Positions 9,794-21,362 are shown, counted from the stretch's first letter. The stretch is DNA of 64,000 nt from Rapana venosa (GCA_028751875.1 CM054143.1:69119232-69183231), one strand, 5' to 3'. Program-made: numbers and translations. Notes: generated by a model not told the origin, from the letters alone.

Positions 9794-10410
9794 TGTGTGT
9801 GTGCGGTGTGAGTGTGTGGTGTGCGGTTGTGGGTGTGTGATGTGCGGTGTGTGTGTGTGTGTCGTGTGTGGTGTGTGTGATGTGCGGTGTGTGTGTGTGG
9901 TGTTGCGGTGTGTGTGTATGTTTGTGTGATGTGTGTGTGTGTGCGTGTGCGGCGGGGTTATGTGTGTGTGTGCTCGTGTGTGTCTTCAAATTTACGTACT
10001 GTTTCACTTAAAGTGTATTTGGACGAGGAGTGTCGTGTGTGTGTGTGTGTGGTGTGTGTGTGTGTGTGGTGTGGTGTGTGTGTTGTGTGTTGTGTCTTAA
10101 TGTTGTGTGTGTGTGTGTGTGTGTGTGTTGTGTATTTGTTCTTGTGGTTGTGTGTGTCCGTGTGTGTGTGTGTTTCTGTGTGTGTTTGTGTGTGGTGTGT
10201 ATGCGTGTTGGAGGTATCCTGGTGGTGTGTGTTGTGTGTGTGTGCGCGGCGGCGCGTCGGCGCGTGTGTGTAGTGTGTGTGTGGTGGTGTGCGTTGACTG
10301 CGTGCGTGCGTGCGTGCTGTGCGTGTGTCTTGTTGTCGTGTGTGTGGTGTGAGTGTTGTGTGTGTGTTGTGTAGTGTAGTGTTTAGTGTGTAGGTGTGTG
10401 TGTGCGGCGA
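9747..10410. repeat. (GT)n tract of about 660 bp with interruptions
   Basis: TGTGTG dominates, broken by TGTGCGG, TTGTG and a GCGCGGCGGCGCGTCGGCGCG island at 10,242-10,264. A 55-bp non-repetitive insert at 9983-10,034 is unexplained. The tract ends with TGTAGTGTAGTG, echoing the (TAGTG)n expansion at 41,763. Confidence 0.9.
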
Positions 10411-10640
10411 TGAGAGGGAGAGATGACGAGGGGAGAAAGAATGAGGGAGAGAGAAAGATGACAAAGACAGAGAGACGAGCAAAATAAAGAAAGGACAGAC
10501 ACAGTTGAGAGGGAAAGAGAGGACAGAGGGGGGGGGGGGGGGGTAGGTATAATTAATACAGACACGCAGACACACACAGGCGGAAAGAAAGAGACAGACA
10601 GGCAGGTACAGAGAGAGGACAGAGATACTGAGAGAGACAG
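10411..10640. repeat. Purine-rich transition with 16-17-nt G run
   Basis: GA-rich words lead to a G run near 10,527, then TAGGTATAATTAATACAGACACGCAGACAC and GACAGACAGGCAGG. The second copy at 41,870-42,130 has the same order, including the G run followed by GTAGAGGATAAACACACATACAGACACGC. Confidence 0.8.
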
Positions 10641-13476
10641 AGACGACAGACAGAGAGACAGGAGACAGCCAGACAGAGAGGAGAGAGGACGCAAGACAGA
10701 GAGACAGAGACAGCAAGACAGAGAGCAGGAGACAGCATAGACAGAGAGACAGAGACAGCAAAGACAGAGGAGACAGAGACAGCAAGACAGAGAGGACAGG
10801 ACAGAAGACAGCGAGACAGAGACAGCAAGACAGAGAGACAGAGACAGCAAGAACAGAGAGGGACAGAGACAGCAAGACAGAGACAGCAAGACAGAGACCA
10901 GAGACAGCAAGACAGAGAGACCGAGACAGCAAGAAGAGAGACAGAGACAGCAAAGGACAAGAGAGACAGAGGACAGAAGACAGAGAGACAGAGACAGCAA
11001 GACCAAGAGAGACAGAGGAGACAGCAAGGACAGAGAGACAGAGACAGCAAGAAGACAGAGAGACAGAGACAGCAATGGGACAAGAGAGACAGATGAACAG
11101 GCAAGACAGAGAGGACAGGAGACAGCAAGACAGAGATGCCAGAGACAGCAAGGACAGAGAGACAGAGACAGCAAAGGGACAGAGAGACCAGAGACAGCAA
11201 GACAAAACTGACAGAGAAGACAGAGACAGCAAGACGGAGGGGTTACAGAGAGACAGAGGAAGATGACAGCAAAGGACAGTTCGAGGGACAGGACACAAGC
11301 AAGGGGGACAGAGAATGAGACCGACAGAGACGATCGCGAGCCAGAGAGTCAGAGAGTCTAGCATGGACAGAGGAGACAGAGACAGCAAGACTGAGAGAAG
11401 AGACAGCAAGACAGAGAGACAGAGACAGCAAGACATGAAGAGACAGAGACAGCAAGACAGAGGAGACAGAGCACAGCAAGACAGGAGAGACAGAGACAGC
11501 AAGACAGAGAGGAAAAGGGGACAGCAAGAGCCAGAGATGACGAGACAGAGGAGAAGAGACAGCAAAGGCAGAGACAGAGATAGACCAAAAGAGACAGAGA
11601 CACAGCAAGACAGAGAGAGAGAGAGAAGAGACAGAGCAAGAAGAAGGACAGGACGAGAAGAGAAGAGCAGAGGAAGAGAGACAGAAGAGAAGAAGAGAGA
11701 AGAGGTGGACAGAGACGGCAATAGACAAAAAAAAAATTAAGACCAGAGAGACAGAGAGACGAGAGACCAGCAAAGACCAGAGAGACAGAAGAGAGGAAGA
11801 CAGAAGAGGCCAGGAGACGAGGGACACAGAAGAGAGAGACAGATGCGGACAGGGACAGCAACAAGACAGCCAGAGACCAGAGAGGATCAGCACCAGAGAG
11901 GCAGGAGGACCAGAGGGAGAGAGATGGAAGAGATCAGAGACAGAAACAGCAAGAATGACAGAGAGGAGGACAGGAAGAAGGACAGCAAGGAAAAAAGACC
12001 AGAGAGGAGAACAAGGGACAGGAAATAAAACAGAGACAGAGACAGCAAAGACAAGAGCCAGACAGAGACAGATGAGGCAGTGAGAACTAGAGAGAGGACA
12101 GCAAGGACAGAGAGGACAGAGAGCAAAGAAAGACAGGCTGAGAAGAGGACCAGAGAGACAAGCAACGACAGGAGAGAGAGAGACCAGAGAGATGACACAG
12201 CAGGAGGAGAGGAACAAGACAGAGGGGAGCAGAGGACAGAGAAAGGACAGGATAGTGGGAGCCAGAGACAGGGAGACACCGCAAGAGAAGAGACAGAGAG
12301 GGACAGAGAGCAGAGAGACAGAGAGGGACTGCAAGACAGAGAGAGAGAGGAGAGAGACAGAGAATAGCGAAGAGAGACCAAAAAAATAAGAAAGAGGAGG
12401 ACAGAGGGGGGGGGGGGAGAAGACAGAGGGGAGACGACAGAGAGGACAGAGACCGGCAAAGAAACAACAAAAGACGACAGACGAGAGATGCAAGACGAAG
12501 AGAAGAGGAGTGAGAAAAGCAAAGGACCAGCAAAAAGACAGAAGACCAGGAGGAGGAGACAGGAGCGAGGAAGCACAGAGAGACCAGAGACACCCAGAAT
12601 AGGACAGCATAGGCAGAGAGAGAGACAGAGACAAAGGCAAGGACAGTGAGAGAGAGGACAGAGACAGAGAGACCAAGAGTAGGACAGCGACAGAAGAGAC
12701 AGAGCAGCAAAAGACACAGAGACAGAAGATGACAGCAAAGACAGAGCGACTGAGACAGCAAAAGGACAGAGAAGAGGCAGAGACAGAGGACAGCAAGACA
12801 GAGAGGGGGGGGGGGGGGGGACAGAGACAGCTAAGACAGACCGACAGAGAGACAGAGACAGCAAGACGTGAGAGAGAAGTGACAGAGATCGACAGCAAGT
12901 ACAGAAGAAGAGACAGAGACAGCAAAAGACAGAAGAGACAGACGGGACAGCAAGACAGAGAGACAGAGACAGCAAGACGAGATGACAGAGGAGACCGAGA
13001 CAGCTAAAGGACAGAGAGAGAGAGACAGAGAACCAGCAAAAAGATCAGAGAGACAGAGAACAGCAACGACAGTGATGACAGCAAAAGACAGATGAGACAG
13101 AGATGGGACAGAAGACATGGAAGAGACGAGAGAACACGCAAGACAGAGATGACAGAGACAGCAAGACAGAGAGACAGAAGAGACAGCAAGACAGAGAGAC
13201 AGGAGAGCAAGACAGAGAGGAGAGGACCGAGACAGCACAGACAGACGAGACAGAGACGAGACTAGCAAGACAGAGAGACAGAGACAGCAATGGACAGAGA
13301 GACAGAGACAGCAAGAAGACAGCGAGATCAGAGACAGCAAGACAGAGAAAGAGACGGACAGAGGACAGCAAGGACATAGACCCAGCGAGCCACCTCTCTT
13401 CTCCCTACTATCAATAATACCGCCTACCCCCCTCCCCCCCCCGCCCCCCACCTTTCACCCCATCAATACCTCTGAG

Positions 13477-13510
<34 letters not shown>

Positions 13511-16085
13511 ACCCTTACCCAGCAACGACCCCCCCCCCCCCCCCCCCCGAGAGCCAGAGACAGGATACAGCCAAGAACAGATGAAGAGGAGAGACATGAG
13601 GACACGCACAGAACACAATGACAGATACAGAGACAGCAAAATACAGCGGACAGCGACAGCAATAACAGAATAGACGAGACCGGCCCGACAGAGAGGAAAC
13701 AGAGAGACAGCAAGACAGAGGGACAGAGACAGCAAGGAACAGGAGAGGACAGAGAGGACAGCAAGGACAGAGAGACAGAGTGACAGACAAGACAGAGAGA
13801 CAGAGAAGACAGCAAGCGAGAGACAGAGACAGCAAGACAGAAGACAGAGACACAAGACAGAAGAGTCGAGAGACAAGGCAAGCGAGAGAAAGAGACAGCA
13901 AGACAGAGAGGACAGAGACAGCAACGACGAGATAGAGACAGAGACAGCAAGACAGAGAGACAGAGAGACGCAAGACAGAGAGACAGAAGACAGCAAGAGG
14001 ACAGAGCGAGAGACAGAGAGACAGCAATACAGAGAGACAGACGTCAGCAAAGATCAGTATTACAGGAGACAGAGAGACAGCATAGACAGAGAGACAGAGA
14101 CAGCAATGGACAGAGAGACAGAGGACAGCAAGATCAGAGAGACAGAGAACAGCAAGACAGGTGAGACAGAGACAGCAACGACAGATGAGACGGACAGCAA
14201 GACAGAGAGACAGAGACAGCAAGACAGGCGATGGACCGAGACAGCAAGACAGAGAGACAGAGAACCGCAAGACAGAGAGACAGCGACAGCAAGACAGAGA
14301 GAGAGACAGAGACAGCAAAGACAGGAGCGCGAGCGAGACAGCAGACAGAGAGGCCGAGCTCAGCAAGACAGAGAGACAGAGACAGCAAGACAGAGAGACA
14401 AGAGACAGCAGACAGAGAGACAGAGACAGCAAGACAATGAGAGACAGGACTAGCAAGGACAGGAGACAGAGCGACAGCAAGACAGAGAGACAGGAGACAG
14501 CAAGACAGAGATCAGAGAGACAGAGAGGACACGCAAGATCAGAAGAGACAGAGACAGCAAGACAGATGAGACAGAGAGACAGCGAAGACGAGAGACAGCG
14601 ACAGCAAGACATGAAGAGACGAGACAGCAAGACAGAGAGACAGAAGAGCAGCAAGACAGAGAGACAGAGACAGCAAGACAGAGCTGGACAGCGACAGCAC
14701 GACGAGGAGAGACAGAGACAGCAAGACCGAGAGACGAGTACAGCATAGACAGAGAGAAGTGAGACCCCCCAAGCAGACGCGAGACGAGGACAGCAAGACA
14801 GCGTGACAGTGAGACAGCAAGACAGAGAGACAGAGACAGCAAGACAGAGAGACAGAGAGACAGCAAGACAGAGAGACAGAGACAGCAAGACAGAGAGACA
14901 GAGACAGCAAGACAGAGAGACAGAGACAGCAAGACAGAGAGACAGAGACAGCAAGACAGAGAGGACAGAGGACAGCAAGACAGAGAGAGAGAGACAGCAA
15001 GAAGGAGAGGAACAGAGACAGAAGACAGAGAGACAGATACAGCAAGACAGAGAGAGAGAGACAGCAGACAGAGGACAGTGACAGCAAGACAGAGACAGCA
15101 CAGACAGAGAGACAGAAGGACAGCAAGACAGAGAGGACCAGGAGAAGCAGACAGAGAGAAGGAGACAGGCAAGGACAGAGAGACAGAGAGACAGCAAGAC
15201 AGAGAGAGAGAGACGCAAGACAGAGAGACAGAGACAGCAGACAGCGAGACAGGAGACAGCAAGACAGAGAGACAGAGACAGGCAAGACAGTGAAGACAGA
15301 GACAGCAGACAGAGAGACAGAGACAGCAAGACAGAGAGACAGAGGACAGCAAGCCAGAGAGAGGCGACAGCAAGACAGAGAGACAGAGACTGCAAGACAG
15401 AGAGACAGAGACAGCAAGCGAGAGACAGAGACAGGCAAGACAGAGAGACAGAAGCAGCAAGGCAGAGAGGGAGAGAGAAGTAAGACAGAGAGGACAGGAC
15501 AGCAAGACAAGAGAGGACAGAGACAGAAGACAGAGAGACAGAGACAGCCAAGACCGAGAGACCAGATGACAGCAAGACAGAGAGCCAGAGACAGCAAGAC
15601 AGAGAGACAGGACGAAGACAGAGAGACAGAGACAGCAGACAGGAGACAGAGGACAGCAAGACAGAGAGACAGAGCAGCAAGACAGAGAGACAGAGACAGA
15701 AGACAGAGAGACAGAGACGCAGACAGAGGACAGATACAGCAAGCAGAGAGACAGAGACAGCAAGACAGAGAGACAGAGACAGGCAAGAAAGAGAGACAGA
15801 GACAGCAAGACAGAGCGACAGAGACAGCAAGACCGAGAGACAGAGACAGCAGACGAGGACAGAGACAGCAGACATGAGAGACAGAGACAAGCATAGACAG
15901 AGAGGACAGAGAGAGACAGCAAGACAGAGATGACAGAGACAGCAAAGACAGAGGACAGAGACAGCAGACAGAGAGAGCAGAGACAGCAAGACAGAGAGAC
16001 AGAGAACAGCAAGGACAGACAGAGAGACAAGAGACAGCAAGACTAGAGAGACAGAGACAGCTCAAGACGAGAGACGAGACAGCAA
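10640..16085. repeat. 22-bp satellite array, about 5.4 kb
   Basis: The unit begins CAGCAAGACAGAGAGACAGA and adds GA, 22 bp. It is cleanest at 14,830-14,960, where units start every 22 bp (14,881, 14,903 and so on). Elsewhere single-base indels and substitutions are common, so periodicity is blurred but the CAGCAAGACAGAG word persists. The span would hold about 247 units. No stop codon occurs in any of the six frames of the perfect unit, which explains the very long minus-strand frames (up to 841 codons). Its first 1.4 kb recurs in the duplicate ending at 28,399. Confidence 0.92.
13378..13555. other. C-rich interruption of the 22-bp array
   Basis: About 180 bp break the array: CCACCTCTCTTCTCCC, a stretch with CATCAATACC, then C homopolymers of 33 nt (13,478-13,510) and 20 nt (13,529-13,548). 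Strand composition is the reverse of the array. It could be a foreign insertion or a misjoin in poorly called sequence. Confidence 0.7.
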
Positions 16086-16895
16086 GACAGGACGAGAGGA
16101 GAGAAGGGGTGAGGGTTGGGGGAGCGAGAAGACAGAGGAAAAGAAAGAAAGAAAGAAAGAATGATGAGAAAGAGAGGAGAGAGAGAGGGAGAGTTGAAGA
16201 GTAGAGGAGATGAGAGAGCAGAGAGAGAGAGGGGGGGAAGATAAGACAAACAGACACACATAGCGACACAGAGACAGACAGACAGGCAGATAGCAGGAAG
16301 GCAGAACAGACAGACGACACAGACAGCCAGACAGACGGCAGGTTAGAGTAGATAAACACACTGGCAGGCAGACAGACAGACAGACAGATTATCTAGAGGA
16401 GAACGAAAATCGATAAGTCCGGCAGACATAGAATAGAAAAAGACAAGCAGGCGAAGAGAAGAGCGGCAGCCAGGCGTACGACAGACAGACAGAAGACTGC
16501 CAGACAGACAGACCAGGCGTACAGACAGACTGACAGGACAGACAGACTGACAGACAGACAGACTGACAGAAGAGAGACAGGACGACAGCAGATCAGACAA
16601 AGACGTCCGAGAAAGTCAGAGATAGCTCCAGGAACAGACAGAGACAGAGGCAGAGAGACAAAGTCATGCGAGAAAGAGAAAGAGATGAGACAGAGACAAA
16701 ACACGGAGACACTGAGAGAGAGAGAGAGAGAGTGAGAGATTAGAGAGAGATAGATGAGAGCTGAGAGAGATGATAGAGAGAGAGATGATTAGAGAGAGCG
16801 ATGTGAGAGACGAGAGTGGAGGAGAGAGAGAGAGAGAGAGAGACGAGACTGTCAGACAGAGACACACAACAGAAACAAGACAACAAAAACTCTGT
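16086..16895. repeat. Mixed (GA)n, (CAGA)n tract
   Basis: Purine words with GAAAGAAAGAAAG at 16,143, GACAGACAGACAG near 16,370 and (GA)n near 16,700-16,850. Words at 16,425-16,480 (ACATAGAATAGAAAAAGACAAGCAGG) recur at 42,478. The order of sub-blocks is the same as in 42,165-42,765. Confidence 0.85.
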
Positions 16896-16904
16896 CTCGT
16901 GCGT

Positions 16905-17030
16905 GCGTCGAGTGTGTGTGTATACATGCGTTGCGTATTGCGTGATGTGTGTCTGTTGGTGTATGTCTGTGTGTGTGCGTTGTTGTGCATATGTGCACGC
17001 GGGCGAATGGGCGTGTGTTTTTTTATTTTG
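16905..17030. repeat. GT-rich tract with GTGCACGCGGGCG anchor
   Basis: GTGTGTG is mixed with GCGTGCGT and ends in GTGCACGCGGGCGAATGGGCGTG, which recurs at 42,865-42,888 immediately before the corresponding SINE. It anchors the collinearity of the two copies. Confidence 0.8.
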
Positions 17031-17340
17031 TTATTTTATTCTTTTATATCGAGGATAATGGATAAAGCATTATGTGCTTTTTCACATCGTCCCCTGTTAT
17101 GCAGTTTTGTAAATTTTGTCATCTCTCCACCGCCACAATAGCCTACTATTCGAGAGCGGAACAGGATGTAACGTGTGCGCAAGATGTATCTGCGTGCGTG
17201 CTCACGGGGGCCTCGGTTTATTAGTCTCATCCGAAGGGACTTTTGGGGAGAGCACCTGGAGGTGCGCAGATGTTACTCCAGGGAGAAAAAATATCCCCTG
17301 AACGGGAATCGAACACCGGGTGGTCAGATTGCCAGGTTGG
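17031..17340 (-). mobile_element. tRNA-headed SINE, truncated inside the head
   Basis: The tail (TTATTCTTTTATATCGAGGATAA at left) and full body are present up to the B box (GGGAATCGAACACCGGG read on plus), and the copy ends at GCCAGGTTGG, where (GT)n takes over. The copy at 42,913-43,220 ends at exactly the same head position next to (GT)n, so the two derive from one insertion. Confidence 0.85.
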
Positions 17341-17438
17341 TGTGTGTGTGTGGTGTGTGTGTGTGTGTGTGGTGTGTGTTTGTGTGTGTTGTGTGTGTGT
17401 GTGTGTTTCTTGATGTGTGTGTGTGTGTGTGTTGTGTG

Positions 17439-17469
<31 letters not shown>

Positions 17470-17942
17470 CGTGTTGGATGTGTGTGTGTGGTTGTGATGT
17501 GTGTTTCTTAGCTGTGTTTGTGTGTGTTTGTTGTTAGTGTGCTTGTTGTGTGTGTGTTGTGTGTGTGTGTTTGTGTGTTTGTGTGTGTGATGTGTGTGTG
17601 TTGTTGTATGTGTGTGTGTATTGTGGTGTGTGTTTGTGTGTGTTTGTGGTGTTGTGCATGTTGTGTGTGTTTGTGTGTGTCTGTGGCTTTTACTTATTTG
17701 TGTGTGTGTGTTCGTGTTGTGTCGGGCGACGTGTGTATGTGCTGTGTGTTGTGTGTGTGTGTTTGTGTGTGTGTGTTGTTGTGTGCGTTGTGTAGTGTGT
17801 GTGTGTGTGTGTGTGTTTGTGTGTGTTTGTGTTTGTGTGTGTTGTGTGTTGTGTGTTGTGCGTGCGTGTGTGGTGTATGTGTGTGTTTGTGTGTGTGTGT
17901 GTGTGTTGTGTGTGTGTTGTGGCGTGTGTGGTGTGTATGTGT

Positions 17943-17973
<31 letters not shown>

Positions 17974-18187
17974 GTATGTGTGTTTGTGTGTGTGTTGTGT
18001 GTGGGTGTGTGTTGTGTGTGTCTGATGTGCGTGTGATGTGCTGTTGTGGTGTGTGTGTGTGTGTGGTGTGTGTGCTGTTTGTGTGTGTGTGTTGTGTGTG
18101 TGGCTGCGTGTAGTGTGTGTATGTGTGTGTGTGTGTGTGTGTGTATGTGTGTCTTGTGTGTGTGTGTGTGTGTGTGTGCGTGCGGTG
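17341..18187. repeat. (GT)n tract of about 850 bp
   Basis: Almost pure TGTG with occasional TTGTG, TATGTG and TGATGTG breaks. The counterpart at 43,220-43,340 is only about 120 bp, a roughly sevenfold length difference. Confidence 0.93.
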
Positions 18188-19265
18188 TGTGTATTTTTGT
18201 AAAACAAGAACCTCACATGGTTTACTGAGTCACAACTTGTTGTTGTTGTCTGTCAATTTTACCGTCTGTTCACTCTCAGTGATATTAGACAAGGGATGTG
18301 AAAATGTAGGGAGTGAAAACAGAGAGGGGAATGTACAGAGAAAAGGATCTGATTAGGTAGCAGTGTGACTTGGATTTTCATGCCATTAAAAGGGGGTGTA
18401 GGTGCATCTAAAACATGAGAAAAAACTTAATTCAACAAAGATTGTTAACATGAAACAACTAAAAGTAACTTACAGCAAATATCTCTAAGGGCTGAGCAAT
18501 AGACTTTAACAATGGCAAGACTCATTTAGTGGATTTTTACATGCAGTTTCCACAGACTGCTCACGCAAAATGTTGGTAAAAAAAGGTTTTACTATTGTTT
18601 AATTTTGATACTTATCGAAGGTGAGTACACTCAAATATCGAAGTGAGTGTTGGAAATATGTTCCCATACAGAGGCACCTGACATTATTTACAAAATTTTG
18701 TTATACGTGCATTTAAATTTTATTCCTATAACATATAGTGTTTAGCTCTTCACGTAGTTGCAATACTTAATAACTGCTGTTTGAGAAGGATAACATGAAA
18801 TTAAGGCCTATTAGTCAGAACTCTTTAAAGATCGTTCCGGAAATTGATCAGATTCTTTCACTTACTCCACGACGTTTGTTGTAATAACGGTATCCCTCCT
18901 GTAGAGATAATAGAACATGCAGTTCTATCGTTTCCCATATCATGTCTTGCCCCTGTTTTTTGCAGCTCAGTCAGCCCACTCAATGAAAAAACTCCAACCG
19001 CAAAGGTATACCCCAACAAAAGGAAACAGGAATACCTCCTTAAAAGTTAGGAGGGTATGACATATTTCATTTCTAAAAATGATTCTGGGATCCTTTCTTG
19101 AATTTGGGGATTTGATGCATGCAGTACCGACTTAGAGTCTACACAAATGTAAGATAGGAATGAGTGGGAAATACAGAATGAAGAATGTAGTAGAGCATAA
19201 GAATTTGCAGTAAGTTCAGCTTGTAATTAATTGAATGCTGTATGCTTGTCTATTTCAGTTCACAC
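18188..19265. other. Unique AT-rich sequence, paralogous to 43,340-44,440
   Basis: About 1.1 kb of ordinary-looking DNA lacks a recognisable gene, and the longest frames are short and unconvincing. Anchors shared in order with the second copy include CTGATTAGGTA (18,348), TGAGTGTTGGAAATAT (18,645), CAGTTCTATCGTTT (18,919), CAGTCAGCCCACTCA (18,968) and TCTACACAAATGTAAGATAGGAATG (19,137). This sequence is clean here and badly degraded there. Confidence 0.75.
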
Positions 19266-19320
19266 ACTTCTTCTCTCTCCTCTCTCTCTCTCTCGGCCAA
19301 CTTCACATTTCTGCTGAAGC
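19266..19320. repeat. Short (TC)n tract
   Basis: TTCTCTCTCCTCTCTCTCTCTCTCG, matched by a noisier CT tract at 44,436-44,480 in the second copy. Confidence 0.7.
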
Positions 19321-19540
19321 AGACTACACTGTTCACTTGCACGTGCCTGGCACCAACCTCGTAAATCAGTGAGCAACCAGTCCCAACCTTGCCACCACAG
19401 CAATCTGCCACACTGGTGTTGCACTAAAGGTCACACGAAAATATGATATGTGGCCTTCTTTTGTTCATGTCATTTGTTTGGACAGGTAACGTTACCGTGT
19501 GCGAACGATGCAGAAAACATCTTGTGCGCACACGTAAATC
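19321..19540. other. Unique sequence between pyrimidine tracts
   Basis: This is non-repetitive DNA with a clean counterpart order at 44,500-44,750 (CACCACAGCAATCTGCC, GCACTAAAGG). Its end, ACATCTTGTGCGCACACG, matches a SINE-body word, so it may be a short SINE remnant next to the following tract. Confidence 0.6.
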
Positions 19541-20128
19541 CTGGCTCTTCTCTCTCCTCTACTCTCTCTCCTCTCTTCTCGTCACTCTCCTCTTATTCTC
19601 TCCTCTCTCTACTGTTTCTCTCTCTCTGCAGTCTCAGTCTCTCTTTCTCCCATCTTCTGGTTTCTCTCTCTCTCACTAGTCTCAGTCTCTTTCTCTCTAT
19701 CTCTCGTCTCTCTCTTCTCTGCTCTTCTCTCTCCCCTCTCTCGCTGTTTCTCTCTCTCTGTACAAGTCTCAGTCTCCTCTCTCTCTCTGCTCTCTCAGTC
19801 TCTCCTCTCTCCCCTCTCTCTCTTGTTACTCTCTCTCCCAGTCTCAGACTCTCTCTCTCTTCTCTCTCCCTCTCTCTCGGTTTCTCTCTCTCCAGTCTCA
19901 GAGTCTCTCTCTCTAATCTCTCTATATCTCTTCTCTCTCTCTCTCTGTTTCTCTCTATCCCTCACACACCGTACTTGTCGTCTCTCTCTCTCTCTCCCTC
20001 TCTCTCTGTTCTCTCTCGCACGCAGTCTCAGAGTGTCTCTCTATTTCTCTACTCTCTCTCATCTCTCTCTCTCGCTCTCTCTACTCTCCCCTCGACTCTC
20101 TGTTTCTCTCTCTTACAGTTCTGACAGT

Positions 20129-20175
<47 letters not shown>

Positions 20176-20250
20176 CTCTCCCCTCTTCTCTCTGTTTCTC
20201 TTCTCTTTACAGTCTCAGTCAGTTCAGTCAGTCTCTCCTCTCTCTCTCTG

Positions 20251-20286
<36 letters not shown>

Positions 20287-20732
20287 CCACTCTCTCTCCT
20301 GTGTTTCTCTCTCTCACAGTCTCAGTCTCTTCTCTATCGCTCTCTCTCTGAGTTTTCTCTCTCACAGTCTCAGGTCTCTCTCTCTTCTCTCTCTATCTCT
20401 GCTCCTCCCCTCTCTCCTTCCTTCTGTGTTTCTCTTCTCACAGTCTCGTGCCTCTCTCTCTATCTCTCTCTCTTCTGTGTGTCTCTCTCACAGTCTCAGT
20501 CTCTCTCTCTCTCTCTCTTTCTCTCCTCTCTCTCCCTCTCTCTCTCTGTGTTTCTCTCTCTCACAGTTCTCAGTCTCTCTCTCTATCTCTCTCTCTCTGT
20601 GTTTCTCTCTCACAGTCTAGTTCTCCTCTCTATCTCTCTCTCTCTTCTCGTCTCTCTCTTCCCCTCTCTTCTCTTCTGCCACTCTCTCTCTCTCTGGCTC
20701 TATCTCTCTATCTCCCTCTCTCTCTCTCTAAG
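19541..20732. repeat. Pyrimidine tract of about 1.2 kb with recurrent CAGTCTCAGTCTC words
   Basis: (TC)n is punctuated by CACAGTCTCAGTCTC or close variants at irregular spacing of about 45-125 bp (near 19,629, 19,839, 19,893, 20,212, 20,318, 20,363, 20,490). The spacing suggests a decayed minisatellite made mostly of CT repeat. The S/L-rich frames are artefacts. Confidence 0.88.
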
Positions 20733-21095
20733 GGGGACGGGAATATAGCTAGTGGTTAGAACATGGGTCTGCAATCTGGACGACCCGGGTTCGTTCCGTT
20801 CAAGGTGATATTTTCCCCTGGATGTTAACATCAGTGCGACTCCACTCTCACCAAAAAGTCTCTTTCGGATGAGACTATAACTCGATCCGGGTCCACGGTT
20901 ATGTTTGTGCGAACGCACGCGAACATCTTGGGCATACGTTAAATCCTGTTCCGCTTTTCGTTCAAAGAGTAGGCCATTGTGTACAGGTGCGGGAACAAGA
21001 TGACAGGAATTTATAAAACCGTACACACGCGGGAGCTGGATGTAAAATATGCAATAAGTGCTTATTCCACTTACACCTCAATATAGACAACGAAT
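20733..21095 (+). mobile_element. Full-length tRNA-headed SINE, subfamily 1, plus strand
   Basis: The head reads GGGACGGGAATATAGCTAGTGG (A box region TAGCTAGTGGTTAG) with a B box GGGTTCGTTCCG 40 bp on, the spacing expected of a Pol III promoter. The body follows (GTTAACATCAGTGCGAC, GGATGAGACTATAAC, CGAACGCACGCGAACATCTTG, GGCCATTGTGTACAGG) to the end GTGCTTATTCCACTTACACC. It is about 360 bp long and flanked by pyrimidine tracts on both sides. The noisy counterpart is 45,734-46,140. Confidence 0.9.
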
Positions 21096-21195
21096 TTTAA
21101 AAAATTAGTTTCTCTCGTCTCTCTGTCCTGGCAAAATTCTTAGAAAAAAGCCACTCTGATAGGGAAAGAAATACAGTTGCAGACCAAAAAAAAAA

Positions 21196-21300
21196 GGGTG
21201 GCGCTGCTCTTGTGGCGACGTGCTCTCCCCGGGGAGAACAGCCTAAATTTCACGCAGAGAAATCTCGTGACTTAAAGTGGTATAAATGAAATGAAATGAA
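21196..21300 (+). mobile_element. SINE-B copy
   Basis: The order GGGTGGCGCTGCTCTTGTGG, CGTGCTCTCCCC, TTTCACGCAGAGAAAT and CTTAAAGTGGTATAAATG with an (AAATG)n tail is shared with the minus-strand copies at 3358 and 50,779 and with the plus-strand copy at 46,258. A (TC)n tract follows the tail. Confidence 0.8.
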
Positions 21301-21302
21301 AA

Positions 21303-21362
<60 letters not shown>

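Larger units (their letters stand above)
6408..12040 (+). repeat. Duplicated block, first copy (5,633 bp)
   Basis: This block recurs at 22,767-28,399 with a constant offset of 16,359. The match begins at AGACTAACAGACAG (base 6407 differs) and ends at CAGAGACAGA (base 12,041 differs). Homopolymer lengths and all dinucleotide arrays that I compared are the same. Both ends lie in CAGA-type repeat. Contents are a (CAGA)n tract, a LINE-D 3' end, (CA)n/(CG)n, a LINE-C fragment, a (GA)n tract, a SINE, (GT)n and the start of the 22-bp array. Confidence 0.95.

Noticed and set aside
9747..10410. Telomeric or subtelomeric repeat
   Set aside because: It is plain (GT)n with no TTAGGG-type unit.
11243..12925. 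560-codon and similar L/S/C-rich minus frames
   Set aside because: Same cause: purine-rich repeat read on the opposite strand.
13515..16040. 841-codon minus-strand open frame as a membrane protein
   Set aside because: It is the translation of a stop-free 22-bp repeat and has no start context, domain or unique segment.
10640..16085. CRISPR-like array
   Set aside because: The repeats are contiguous 22-bp units without unique spacers, in a eukaryotic repeat context.
20733..20800. Functional tRNA gene
   Set aside because: A and B boxes are present, but no cloverleaf arms or acceptor stem can be formed and the sequence continues into the SINE body.
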